A stretch of 64,000 nt of DNA from Robiginitalea myxolifaciens (lineage in GTDB: Bacteria > Bacteroidota > Bacteroidia > Flavobacteriales > Flavobacteriaceae): the NCBI RefSeq assembly GCF_900115205.1, contig NZ_FOYQ01000001.1, forward strand, positions 1,143,240-1,207,239, written 5' to 3'. The notes beneath the pieces are model-generated. The model saw nothing but the letters and a program-made list of their open reading frames with translations, was not told where the DNA came from and made no database searches. Position 1 is the stretch's first letter; each line of letters starts with the position of its first letter. Shown here one piece after another: positions 29,797 to 39,179 of this stretch. The position numbers and the translations under genes were made by a program.

Positions 29797-32700
29797 ATGA
29801 GTAAGACTAATAAAAATATCCGTGATGAAATTAAGTCTTGGGTTGAAAGGGCTTATCTGGGACCATTTCAAATTGATGTTCATGGAAATCCGGACTTGGT
29901 TGAAGAATTGAGCACTAAACCCAGGGATCTGTATACAACCGGAATTCTGTACCCACAGGTTTCAGAATTCGATGAACTTTTCCAAGAGACTGAGGAGACT
30001 CTTCCAGATTCCGAAGATGCAAGAGATAACACGCAGAGTATTCGCGATTCAACCTCCGTAAATGTCAGGGAAAGTACAAGACAGTCACAATACAGGGGTA
30101 AATCCGTTGAAGATGATGATGATAATGAACAGGAGGAGGAGCTTCGCATGACAACTGAGTTCAATCCGTCGTCAATTGCCATTTCAATGCTTGTTAATGA
30201 AGATTCAGTAGTCAATGCGGATTTTGCCTGTGGAAAGTATTCCTTGGTAAAAAATGAGACTGGCAATACAGTTTTCAAAAGATCGGATATACGACTCGGA
30301 CTTGATTTGAGAATTTCTTCATTTTCCATTACAGTCATGAAAGATCCTCCAAATAATTGGGAGCATTCCTCAAATAAAAATCAGCTTGTACTAAACGATG
30401 ATCATAATTCAATCCGGATAAAAGCAATACTCAGAAAGCAAATTGGTGATTCAAATTCATCATATGTACTCACGTTATCTATTATCAATCCGCTTCAATG
30501 CAGTGTTTCCGGGGTGAAGCAAACCAGTAATTGTGTTTTTCAGCCTTCGATTGAGGTACGTACCCAGGAAGGTTTCCTTCCGTTTCCGGATAACTCAGAT
30601 CTCTCTTCACTTTCTAAAGAGGAAGTGGAACTCAAATTCCTTTACAGGAATTACAAAAATTACGGAATGGGTCACGGATGCGCTGTTGATTGGAATGTTG
30701 ATAATGGCAAGGTCAGCAAAATATTCTCTTCCATTATTCCAACAGAAACGATCAATGGGGTGGACTTTGAACCTGAGGAACTTTCGGGGGTTTCGGATGT
30801 CCTGTTCATGAAAAATCTGACGGATTGTGACCCGGATTTTCAAAGCAAAGCATTAATCGACAGGTTGGAAAAATTTGTGTCTGTTTACGACACATGGATA
30901 GACAAGCAACAAGAGATGATTAGTGAGGAAAAACTCAATAGTCATTTTCAAAGCTCGGCCGATAATTTGCTCATACAATGTACTGATCTGAGTCGCCGAA
31001 TGAAAAAAGGGATAACCCTTCTCCGGGATCCTGATATCCTGAGAGCATTCCTTGATGCGAACAAGGCCATGTTTTACCAGAGAATCATGGGAGACTTCTC
31101 GAGTCACAGGCGCCAGAATGGAAGAGTTCAACATAATGGCCCGGAAAAGGATGACCCATTACCTCAGTTTGATCAGATTCCCAAAAATGCCATTTCTGGA
31201 ATTATCTGGGAAAATGGAGCCTACAAAGAAGATTGGCAGAGTCTGGCTTCATCAAGTAACAGATATCTGGCTAAATGGAGGCCGTTTCAATTGGCATTTA
31301 TTCTTTCGCAGCTTGAGGGTATAACAGACGATAATTCTTCGGATCGCAATACTGTGGATCTGTTATGGTTTGCCACTGGTGGTGGTAAAACAGAGGCCTA
31401 TCTCGGACTCATTGCATTTACAATTTTCTATACCCGGATAACATCTGCCTACACCGAATCAGGGGTCACCGTGATGATGAGATATACGCTTCGAATGCTG
31501 AACAAACAGCAATTCAGCCGGGCCAATATTCTTGTTTGTGCATGCGAGCTTATCCGGAAACGACATCCGGATCAATATGGAAGTGACCGAATTTCGAATG
31601 GATTATGGGTTGGTAAATCATTAAGTCCTAACAAGCACCATGGAAGTACAAATTATCCCGGTAATAATGAGCTCATGGTCAAGTACAAAACACGGATTGA
31701 GAATTTAAGCTCATACGGATCAGGCACTTATAGCCCTGCTGTATTCAGTTGTCCTTGTTGCGGCAATAAACTTGTTAAGGAGATTATTACAGATTCAAAT
31801 GGAGACAGCTCTGTTGTGGGTCGATGGGGATATCACCAAATGATCAACCCGCTTAACCGAAGGCCTTTTGGGAATGACAATCCGTTTCATATGGTGTGCA
31901 CAAACACCAAATGTTATTTTCATGTTCCTCCAAATTCCTTCCAAGGCAGGCGAAATGATACTTCCGAGTTTATTGAAAATGTTCTCCCTATACACTATGT
32001 GGATGAATCGATATATCAGAATAGACCTACCCTTCTTTTCTCAACCGTTGATAAATACGCGCAATTGGCCTGGAAGAACGAGTGCTTCAGACTCTTCAAT
32101 CTGGATGATCAGTTTGAAAGAATGTCTGACCCTCCCAAGCTGATAATACAGGATGAGCTTCACCTTATCAGTTCATCACTGGGGACCATTTATAGTCTTT
32201 TTGAGTTTGCCATTGATGAATTATGCAAATCCGGCGGAATTTCGCCTAAAATAGTTACAGCTACTGCAACGGTGCGGAATGCCATGTATCAATGCATAAA
32301 AATCTATGACCGAAAATCGTATCGTCAATTTCCTCCCTCGGGTATTACAATAGATGATGCTTTCTTTTCAAGAAGAAAACAGCAGGATGAAAAGGCCAGG
32401 CTCTATGTTGGAATAATGTCCTCCGGATTTACGTCTACAACTGCAAAACTGCGATTGGACAGTGTTATACAGGAAGGTGTAAATACAATTTCTGGTGCGT
32501 CCAGTGAAAATCTTGATAATTATTACACTCTCTTGGCTTATTTCAATACAGTTAAAGAGCTTGGCAAATACAGGACTCTCCTAGAAGACGACATCAAAGA
32601 CTATCGGAAGTTTCTTAGCAACTTCAGACGCACATTTTTCATGGATTACAATCCGGACAGAACGATTGAACTCTCCAGTCAGATGACAGGTGATGATATA

Positions 32701-33753
32701 AACAGGGGGTTGGAAGCGCTGGAGAAAGTTCGCCTGCATAAAATAGATGAAGAAGACTCTATTGTTTTTTTTCTGAACAGCCTCGGGATCCGCAGCATCA
32801 AAGACATGGAATTAACGCGTATGTGGGATGGTTCGTGGAATTGGAAATGGCTGCGGGTGATAAGAGAGAATTGGGAATTCTTAGAAAAAGAATGCGGCCT
32901 GTCTCCGGACATGTTTGTTGACCAAAACGTAAATAGCAAAGAGCCTGAACAAAAGGAAAGGATAAAACGGTTATTGGATCATTGCTGCGGTTTTTTTGCA
33001 GAAAGAATATCCTCCCTAGTGGATCCGTCAAATACTGAAGACCCTATAAAAATAGCAATGTCCACCAACATGATTTCTGTAGGGGTGGATATTCCCAGAC
33101 TTAATGTTATGTCAATTTCAGGGCAACCCAAGACCACAGCAGAATATATTCAGGCAAGTTCACGGGTCGGAAGGGAAGTGCCCGGAATCGTATTCACCCT
33201 TTACAATCCCGCCAAAAACAGGGACCGGTCACATTATGAAAATTTCAAGGACTACCACCAGGCATATTACAGATATGTGGAGTCAACCAGCGTAACTCCT
33301 TTTTCACTGCCCGCACTTGAAAAGGTTACGGACTCAATAGTAATTGCACTTATGAGGGCATTTTATTTTAAACGCGATGATGACGCTTATTTGAGTACGC
33401 AGGCTAAGGAAGCTCTTGAGGAAATTTGCAATAAAATGATTGGACGCTTCCTCGAAATTGAAAAGACACTTGGAAACACCAATGAAAGAGCATTAGTCAG
33501 TAAAAGAGAATCCATAGAGCGGATATTCAGTGATCTCAAAGAAAGGTGGGAGAATCTGGGACATGTTCGATTTACAACATTTCAGGATATGATGAGGATA
33601 AATCAGCTTAGCCCTGATAATATAAGAGACTTGTTATTTGTGGACCTGAAATATAAGAATCATCCGGTCGCCGATGATAAGCTATTCGCGATGACATCCC
33701 TGAGGGATGTTGAAACTACCTCCAGGATTAGGATTAAATCATATATAGAATAA
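29797..33753 (+). CDS. drmA: DISARM helicase DrmA
   Basis: A 1318-residue SF2-type helicase. The N-terminus carries a DrmA-like start with YLGPF and RDLYTTGILYPQ (about 44-55). Helicase motifs: Walker A GGGKT (528-532), DELH (786-789), TATATVRN (about 826-833) and QASSRVGR (1119-1126). Between motifs I and II is a cysteine cluster (C652, C654, C655, C701, C706) that may bind zinc. The family forms a complex with DrmB and engages phage DNA. It starts six bases after the NERD-helicase stop and its stop overlaps the DrmB ATG by one base. Complete, with no frameshift. Confidence 0.88.
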   Translation: MSKTNKNIRDEIKSWVERAYLGPFQIDVHGNPDLVEELSTKPRDLYTTGILYPQVSEFDELFQETEETLPDSEDARDNTQSIRDSTSVNVRESTRQSQYRGKSVEDDDDNEQEEELRMTTEFNPSSIAISMLVNEDSVVNADFACGKYSLVKNETGNTVFKRSDIRLGLDLRISSFSITVMKDPPNNWEHSSNKNQLVLNDDHNSIRIKAILRKQIGDSNSSYVLTLSIINPLQCSVSGVKQTSNCVFQPSIEVRTQEGFLPFPDNSDLSSLSKEEVELKFLYRNYKNYGMGHGCAVDWNVDNGKVSKIFSSIIPTETINGVDFEPEELSGVSDVLFMKNLTDCDPDFQSKALIDRLEKFVSVYDTWIDKQQEMISEEKLNSHFQSSADNLLIQCTDLSRRMKKGITLLRDPDILRAFLDANKAMFYQRIMGDFSSHRRQNGRVQHNGPEKDDPLPQFDQIPKNAISGIIWENGAYKEDWQSLASSSNRYLAKWRPFQLAFILSQLEGITDDNSSDRNTVDLLWFATGGGKTEAYLGLIAFTIFYTRITSAYTESGVTVMMRYTLRMLNKQQFSRANILVCACELIRKRHPDQYGSDRISNGLWVGKSLSPNKHHGSTNYPGNNELMVKYKTRIENLSSYGSGTYSPAVFSCPCCGNKLVKEIITDSNGDSSVVGRWGYHQMINPLNRRPFGNDNPFHMVCTNTKCYFHVPPNSFQGRRNDTSEFIENVLPIHYVDESIYQNRPTLLFSTVDKYAQLAWKNECFRLFNLDDQFERMSDPPKLIIQDELHLISSSLGTIYSLFEFAIDELCKSGGISPKIVTATATVRNAMYQCIKIYDRKSYRQFPPSGITIDDAFFSRRKQQDEKARLYVGIMSSGFTSTTAKLRLDSVIQEGVNTISGASSENLDNYYTLLAYFNTVKELGKYRTLLEDDIKDYRKFLSNFRRTFFMDYNPDRTIELSSQMTGDDINRGLEALEKVRLHKIDEEDSIVFFLNSLGIRSIKDMELTRMWDGSWNWKWLRVIRENWEFLEKECGLSPDMFVDQNVNSKEPEQKERIKRLLDHCCGFFAERISSLVDPSNTEDPIKIAMSTNMISVGVDIPRLNVMSISGQPKTTAEYIQASSRVGREVPGIVFTLYNPAKNRDRSHYENFKDYHQAYYRYVESTSVTPFSLPALEKVTDSIVIALMRAFYFKRDDDAYLSTQAKEALEEICNKMIGRFLEIEKTLGNTNERALVSKRESIERIFSDLKERWENLGHVRFTTFQDMMRINQLSPDNIRDLLFVDLKYKNHPVADDKLFAMTSLRDVETTSRIRIKSYIE

Positions 33754-35834
33754 TGGAACAGGAAATAAGGACATCACAGGCACTGCATACATATGGCCCC
33801 GGATCCATAGCAGACTTCCCTGATTTGTCATTAATTGTGCTCTGCCATGACATGCCGCAACCGGGCGGTACCGAAACGGCGGCAGACTGGGGGGAGAATA
33901 CAGCAGTCAACCAGCTGGAGGATGATCGTCTTGCCATAGCCTTCAATGTTGATTATTTTGTATCACCACCACTTTCAGATTCACCTCGCGCTCGTGTTCA
34001 GACAACCCGTTTTCCCACATTACTGCAATGTCCTGATACAGGGGAGTTGTTTGATGTGCGGCAATTGGAGCAGGAAGAAAGAAACTATACGGACTTCAGG
34101 AGCCGGGAAAGAAAAACTGTGGATGAAACATTCAAAGGATATAATTCCCCGATTAAAAGAGAACGCAAGCTAATTCCCATCCGTTTTGTAATTGCCACTG
34201 AGGATGGTCATCTGGACAACTTCCCGTTTGATTGGTATGTACATGTCAAAGCGAATAAGCTTGAGGAAATTGGCAAAGGTAACCGGCTTTTCCTGAGATC
34301 CAGAGGCGGAACGGCTTCATTGAGGGATCTGATTATAGAAAGTAAGTCACCGAGAGACGGAAGTTTAATCGCAAGGGTCAGTCTTGAAAAGATTTTTGAT
34401 CAGGAAGACACATTTGTTGACCTCAACGACCGCAGAAAAGATTATCTGTCATTTGTCGGCAACAGGATGCCATTGCCGTGGAGGGGCAGAGGAAAACGCA
34501 CTTCAGATGGTATTAGTGATTTTCAAGAGTCAATAATAGGTGATGTTTCATGGCCAGCATACAGCATCAACAGTTCACAGGAAGAAAAGAATGTGGCTCT
34601 CAGCAAATATCCGAGAACGCTCCAGAGAGGTGCTGGAAACCTATATTTTCCGATAGTCTATAAAGGTATAAGTATACCGAAAAGCGGTTACGATCCTATG
34701 CTTCCTGAGAGTTTCATTCTTGACATTAAAAGAAATTATGACAACCTTGAAAATGCTGGTTTTCTTGATGACACTGAATCAAAGTTAGACAAGTTTATTT
34801 CTCTTTACCGAATTAATATTTATAGAAAGCTTGATCATTCACAATATACTCTCGACGAGGCTGTAAGAATGATAAAAAAGCTTTTCAAATCTGAAAGCGA
34901 AAAGACCGGTCAACTGACTACTGAAGAGCTCCGGCTTCAGGAATTCAGATGCTTTCTGAATCCGGCAATCCGGACAAAAAGAAAGGAATGGTATGATTCA
35001 GAAATTATCGATGGTTCTCACTATGTAATTCAGAACAGAAAACTAATACATAAAGTTGTACTTCTGAATAAACTCCGGGAGCTTAAGATTTTCAGGGGCT
35101 TTACCAGAATAAGGCCTCTTATGTTTGAGGATTTGATCTTTGATTTGTCGCAGGAGAGAAATCTTTCAGGCAGAAGACGCAGAGAGGCCAACAGGATTCA
35201 GGATCCCCGATTCAGACGCGAAACCAGAACTCTGCCTGCGACTGAAGTCAGGGGAGAGGGGATATTCATTCAATTTGATGATCAGTTCTTGCAACAATGG
35301 GAAAACAGAGAAGAGGTCCGTGAAAGGTTTGAAACTATTTCGGGAAATTTTCAGCATTACAGAAGGACCTTCGACATGGAAGATGACCACCTTCTGACAC
35401 CCAGATATGTGGCACTTCATACATTTTCACATCTGATAATAAATGAGCTGGCCATTGAGTGCGGGTATGGCAGTTCAGCGCTTTCTGAAATCATTTATTG
35501 CAGTTCGCCTGGCTCAGAAATCGCAATGAATGGAATTCTCATTTATACCAGTTCATCGGATTCAGAAGGTACCTTGGGTGGTTTAGTGGAAAAGGGAAAT
35601 GTCCGGATTCTGAGTGAGATTGCCGAAAATGCCCTTAGCAAGGCTGCCTGGTGCAGCTCGGACCCGCTTTGTATAGAAAATCAGTCCGGTAGAGGCTTTA
35701 TGGGGGTCAATCTGGCTGCCTGTCATTCCTGCTGTCTGTTACCTGAGACAAGTTGTTGTAACCTAAATAAGTTTCTTGACAGGGGATTGGTTATTGGTAC
35801 ACTGGATAAACCGGATATAGGATTGTTTTCCTGA
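33753..35834 (+). CDS. drmB: DISARM protein DrmB (DUF1998)
   Basis: A 693-residue protein. The N-terminus SQALHTYGPGSIADFPDLSLIV is the DrmB opening signature, and the C-terminal DUF1998 domain shows LHTFSHLIINELAIECGYGSSALSEIIY (H556 in the first histidine) and a terminal cysteine-rich part (about 630-675: CSSDPLC, CHSCC, CC). Partner of the DrmA helicase; together they form the DISARM core. Its ATG overlaps the drmA stop (TAATG), so translation is coupled. After its stop there is a 47-base gap, the largest in the operon, before the endonuclease. Confidence 0.88.
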   Translation: MEQEIRTSQALHTYGPGSIADFPDLSLIVLCHDMPQPGGTETAADWGENTAVNQLEDDRLAIAFNVDYFVSPPLSDSPRARVQTTRFPTLLQCPDTGELFDVRQLEQEERNYTDFRSRERKTVDETFKGYNSPIKRERKLIPIRFVIATEDGHLDNFPFDWYVHVKANKLEEIGKGNRLFLRSRGGTASLRDLIIESKSPRDGSLIARVSLEKIFDQEDTFVDLNDRRKDYLSFVGNRMPLPWRGRGKRTSDGISDFQESIIGDVSWPAYSINSSQEEKNVALSKYPRTLQRGAGNLYFPIVYKGISIPKSGYDPMLPESFILDIKRNYDNLENAGFLDDTESKLDKFISLYRINIYRKLDHSQYTLDEAVRMIKKLFKSESEKTGQLTTEELRLQEFRCFLNPAIRTKRKEWYDSEIIDGSHYVIQNRKLIHKVVLLNKLRELKIFRGFTRIRPLMFEDLIFDLSQERNLSGRRRREANRIQDPRFRRETRTLPATEVRGEGIFIQFDDQFLQQWENREEVRERFETISGNFQHYRRTFDMEDDHLLTPRYVALHTFSHLIINELAIECGYGSSALSEIIYCSSPGSEIAMNGILIYTSSSDSEGTLGGLVEKGNVRILSEIAENALSKAAWCSSDPLCIENQSGRGFMGVNLAACHSCCLLPETSCCNLNKFLDRGLVIGTLDKPDIGLFS

Positions 35835-35881
35835 AACTTGTGATTAAGTATATTCAAGAGTAAAAAATCAAATCTCTTCCG

Positions 35882-37192
35882 TTGAGAATAAACGAACTAA
35901 TTAGCATTTTCAGTGAACTGGGCTGTGATGAGTTTTATGCCAAGGAGCTTTCTGAAAACGACAACAGCAAACAACAGATATATCTCGGCGCTAACTTCAG
36001 GTCAATAAATCAAATACCAAAAGGACCTATTTATACTGATCAGAACGGGCCAAGAAAATTAGTGACTTTCAAGGCTGATTTGGATTTGTTTTGGCTGAAT
36101 GAATATATGCAACCTGAGCCTGCCGTAAAGGCAAAGCTAATCTGGTACCCAAAATATCCGGAAGTGAGATTGTCGGGTTTTTTATATGGTTGCAAAGCTG
36201 CTCCATCAGAATTTTTTCAAGCCACCAATCGAATCAGTGGCCGGATATTGTTTTTGGGTACAGATTCTGCTACAGGGAGGGTATACTGTTACCTGGGAAT
36301 ACCGGAATCAGAAATTACGAATGAATTCATTAGTGCGGAATGGGCTGATACTACCGGCGTTCTGACCAACCTGTCTCGAAGGAAGAAGGTTGATCCGAAA
36401 TCCGAACTTCTGAGAAGGCTTCGGGAGATACATCTTTCAGGCCCCATATCTGGCCAAATTTTATCCAGAGGAATGGAAATCAAACCATACAAGGCAAGAA
36501 ATGCAGGAGGACTTACCCTGGAAGCCATGTTGGGAATACCGCATAACAGTATTTCTGAGGGCGATTTTATGGGATGGGAGGTCAAACATTTCTCAACAAC
36601 GGATTTCGGTAAAACCAGAGGTCGTCGCATAACCCTATTTACCTCAGAACCGGATTTGGGTCTATATAATGAAAATTTTATTGGATTCATGAAGAAATAC
36701 GGACGCACCAAAGAAGGTACACCAAGGTATGATTTCACCGGACAGCATGTGGCCAAATTTCGGTCGACATCTACTGGTCTGAGAATACATGTGGAAGGAT
36801 TTGATTTTGAAAAAAACGAAATCAACGAGGCTGATGGTAGAGTACTATTACAGGACAGTGATAATCATATTGCGGCTGGGTGGTCGTTTTCCCGGTTACT
36901 GGATCATTGGGAGCGCAAACATGCCAGTGCTTGTTATGTGCCCGGTATATTCTTTAAAAAAACAAATGAATATGCCTTTGGCAACAACATTATCCTTGGA
37001 ATTGAAACTTCTTTTCTGCATTTCATTACAGCACTGAACTATGGAATTATTTTTTATGACCCCGGTAACAGAGTAAGCATAAGGGGTGATGAGCATTTTG
37101 CCGAGAAACGAAGGAATCAGTTCAGGTTCAGTAGTAGTTTTCTGGGAGGCCTTTATAAGAACATAGAAGAAGTTAATCTTCTTAAATTGTAA
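35882..37192 (+). CDS. MvaI/BcnI-family type II restriction endonuclease (TTG start)
   Basis: A 436-residue endonuclease. The N-terminal domain (LGCDEFYAKELSENDNSKQQIYLG) and the catalytic domain NAGGLTLEAMLGIPHNSISEGDFMGWEVK match the MvaI/BcnI family; D228, E233 and K235 form the active site. Downstream WSFSRLLDHWERKHASACYVP is conserved. Family members cut CCWGG (MvaI) or CCSGG (BcnI). The only start that keeps the conserved N-terminus is a TTG at 35882; a weak start may keep the toxic enzyme low. It lies between DrmB and Vsr, six bases before vsr, and is paired with a Dcm-like methyltransferase expected to protect the same site. Confidence 0.9.
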   Translation: MRINELISIFSELGCDEFYAKELSENDNSKQQIYLGANFRSINQIPKGPIYTDQNGPRKLVTFKADLDLFWLNEYMQPEPAVKAKLIWYPKYPEVRLSGFLYGCKAAPSEFFQATNRISGRILFLGTDSATGRVYCYLGIPESEITNEFISAEWADTTGVLTNLSRRKKVDPKSELLRRLREIHLSGPISGQILSRGMEIKPYKARNAGGLTLEAMLGIPHNSISEGDFMGWEVKHFSTTDFGKTRGRRITLFTSEPDLGLYNENFIGFMKKYGRTKEGTPRYDFTGQHVAKFRSTSTGLRIHVEGFDFEKNEINEADGRVLLQDSDNHIAAGWSFSRLLDHWERKHASACYVPGIFFKKTNEYAFGNNIILGIETSFLHFITALNYGIIFYDPGNRVSIRGDEHFAEKRRNQFRFSSSFLGGLYKNIEEVNLLKL

Positions 37193-37197
37193 GTTCT

Positions 37198-37635
37198 ATG
37201 GCCGACGTACATTCAGCGCAAGTGCGTTCCTATAACATGAGCAGAATCCGTTCTATGGACTCAAAGCCCGAAATGATTGTTAGGAGATTTCTACATGGAC
37301 AAGGTTTTCGTTATAGTCTTCATAAAAAAGGAATGCCTGGAAATCCAGACCTTGTCCTGAGAAAATACAATACCGTTATATTCGTCCATGGATGCTTCTG
37401 GCACGGACACAAGGGATGCCCGTACTTTAAACTTCCGGAAACAAGAAAGGACTGGTGGAAGCAAAAATTGAAGTCTAATCAGCTTAGAGACGGGAAAAAC
37501 AAAAAAGCCCTGACGGCTCAGGGTTGGAATGTTATTACAGTTTGGGAATGTGAATTGAAACCTAGGGTTCTTGAAGAGCGTCTGAACATACTATTGTCAG
37601 AATTGACTAAGTCAGGCAGTAAATCTGTGTTCTGA
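37198..37635 (+). CDS. vsr: Very short patch repair endonuclease
   Basis: A 145-residue mismatch endonuclease that nicks T:G pairs left by deamination of 5-methylcytosine within the methyltransferase site. Key residues align with the E. coli enzyme: GNPDLVL (D51), [14 protein letters not shown] (H64, C66, H69, H71, C74), then [16 protein letters not shown]. It follows the endonuclease by five bases and its 3' end overlaps the tail of the convergent methyltransferase by 24 bases. Its presence indicates that the adjacent enzyme makes 5-methylcytosine. Full length. Confidence 0.95.
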   Translation: MADVHSAQVRSYNMSRIRSMDSKPEMIVRRFLHGQGFRYSLHKKGMPGNPDLVLRKYNTVIFVHGCFWHGHKGCPYFKLPETRKDWWKQKLKSNQLRDGKNKKALTAQGWNVITVWECELKPRVLEERLNILLSELTKSGSKSVF

Positions 37636-38931
37636 ATCTTCTTCAATTGGCTCATTCACCTCAGTATCATTCATATTTTCAGAGTTCAGAAGACTGTTCT
37701 TCATATGCTCAATCACCCGACCCGCTACAGCTTCAACCACCGGAACAGCTACTGAATTACCGAACTGACGATACAACTGCGTATCAGATACGCCAGTGTC
37801 TTTTATTCTGAACTCTTCAGGAAAACCCATAAGTCTCCTGCATTCTTCAGGGGTAAGTCTCCTTGGATTCATTTTCTTTCCTTGAGAAACAAGTATTTCT
37901 GATCCGTCTTTATGATAGCGGGCACTGAGAGTCCTTGTAACGCCATAAGGGTCTGCAAGTCCGAAACCAAATCCGTTACCCTTCTGACGATGCTTTTCAG
38001 CATAGGCCTTCAGGTAACCCCACAGCTTATCGGACAGCGTATATTTTTTATCTACCACCGGTGCCAACACATTTGAATCAACAAGCTGGATCGGATCACC
38101 GTTTTGCTCTGGAAATGAAAATTTCATGTCCGGATTGTAGGTGTTTCTGTCAAAGCCCACAATAAATATTCGCTCTCTGTGCTGCGGAACATAGTATTTG
38201 GCATCAAGAATATCGGCTGAAACTTGATAATTGAGCTTATCCAAGGTATCCATGATTACGGCAAATGTCCTGCCTTTGTCATGGGATCTCAGATTTTTCA
38301 CATTCTCGAGAATGAAAGCTTTGGGCCTCTTTTCTTTAATAATTCTTGCTATATCAAAAAACAGTGTGCCCTGAGTTTCATCAAGGAATCCGTGGTTTCT
38401 GCCCAAGCTATTTTTCTTTGAAACACCTGCAAGGCTGAATGGCTGGCAGGGAAACCCGGCAAGTAGTACATCATGGTCAGGGATATCCTTCTCATCTACC
38501 TTGGTGATATCACCGAATGGCAATTCACCATAATTTGCCAAATAAGTTTTCTTGGAGTACTTATCCCATTCCGATGAAAATACGGACTTTCCCCCATGCC
38601 CCTGCAAAGCTAGTCTGAAGCCTCCTATACCGGCGAACAGATCTATAAAAGTAAATTCAGGAGATTTGGGATGCTGAAATGGTGGCTCTGGTTTATAATT
38701 ATGAAGATATATATCAAGAACCGTTTCAATTGATTCCGTACTCAACTCAAGTTCCGGTTCAATTTCTTCTGCAATGTCCATTATAAATTCATAAGCGCCA
38801 CCCCTGTATAGACCTCGTGCCGGATTGTCAAGATTACTTATGAAATGAGTAAATTCAGCTGATCTCCCGGCATACTTATCCTTCTGAAGGAAAGGATTAA
38901 TTCTTTCTGCGATCTTTTCAAGTTTCTCCAT
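37612..38931 (-). CDS. dcm: C5-cytosine methyltransferase, Dcm/EcoRII-like (DrmMII equivalent)
   Basis: A 439-residue 5mC methyltransferase. After an N-terminal helical extension (about 1-90), motif [11 protein letters not shown] (95-104), motif [18 protein letters not shown] with catalytic C162, motif VI ENVKNL (209-214), motif VIII QHRERI and the target-recognition and motif IX-X region [25 protein letters not shown] and QFGNSV are visible. The match through motif IV, the ENV region and the TRD-flanking motifs to E. coli Dcm and M.EcoRII is close, so CCWGG is the likely target. It protects the host and fits DrmMII of class-2 DISARM. It is transcribed convergently toward the vsr gene. Confidence 0.92.
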   Translation of the reverse strand: MEKLEKIAERINPFLQKDKYAGRSAEFTHFISNLDNPARGLYRGGAYEFIMDIAEEIEPELELSTESIETVLDIYLHNYKPEPPFQHPKSPEFTFIDLFAGIGGFRLALQGHGGKSVFSSEWDKYSKKTYLANYGELPFGDITKVDEKDIPDHDVLLAGFPCQPFSLAGVSKKNSLGRNHGFLDETQGTLFFDIARIIKEKRPKAFILENVKNLRSHDKGRTFAVIMDTLDKLNYQVSADILDAKYYVPQHRERIFIVGFDRNTYNPDMKFSFPEQNGDPIQLVDSNVLAPVVDKKYTLSDKLWGYLKAYAEKHRQKGNGFGFGLADPYGVTRTLSARYHKDGSEILVSQGKKMNPRRLTPEECRRLMGFPEEFRIKDTGVSDTQLYRQFGNSVAVPVVEAVAGRVIEHMKNSLLNSENMNDTEVNEPIEEDSEHRFTA

Positions 38932-38971
38932 TCTATTCGAGTTGTTCTGGCAGAGTAATTCGCAAGATATT

Positions 38972-38984
38972 AAGACAGTGTCTT
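38972..38984. promoter_or_regulatory. Palindrome upstream of the methyltransferase
   Basis: AAGACA-G-TGTCTT, a perfect 6-base inverted repeat with a one-base centre, 41 bases before the methyltransferase start codon. A CCAGG site follows at 39012-39016. Autoregulation of a methyltransferase or control by another protein is possible; the role is not shown. Confidence 0.35.
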
Positions 38985-39179
38985 CGAACAGAAAACTCCT
39001 CTACTAAGTTTTCCAGGATTTACTAACACTCAATTGTCAAAAACAAAAATAATCTCAATGCGTGCAATCTGTTAGCAGGACTTCTGATAAAGCAGATGAT
39101 TATCGCATGTGTCCATATTATCCTAATTTTCTATACTAGTCTAGATTATCATGAACGAGAGGCGAAGTAGCTTTGGGTA

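Larger units (their letters stand above)
25315..38931. other. DISARM-like defence locus with type II restriction/Vsr/Dcm module
   Basis: Gene order: DrmE-like, NERD-nuclease/SF1-helicase, DrmA, DrmB, MvaI/BcnI endonuclease, Vsr (all plus), and a convergent Dcm-like methyltransferase. The first four genes are separated by 3, 6 and -1 bases. DISARM is an established phage-defence system; its class 2 form uses DrmA, DrmB, DrmC, DrmE and a 5mC methyltransferase (DrmMII) reported to mark CCWGG. Here no phospholipase-D DrmC is present, while a CCNGG-family endonuclease and Vsr are added. Confidence 0.75.

Noticed and set aside
25315-38931. Druantia or type I restriction system
   Set aside because: The helicase and DUF1998 parts are separate proteins with DrmA/DrmB signatures rather than one fused protein, and there are no HsdS-like specificity genes.
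25315-38931. Avoidance of CCWGG inside the defence operon
   Set aside because: Several CCAGG and CCTGG sites are present on quick reading, so no avoidance is claimed.
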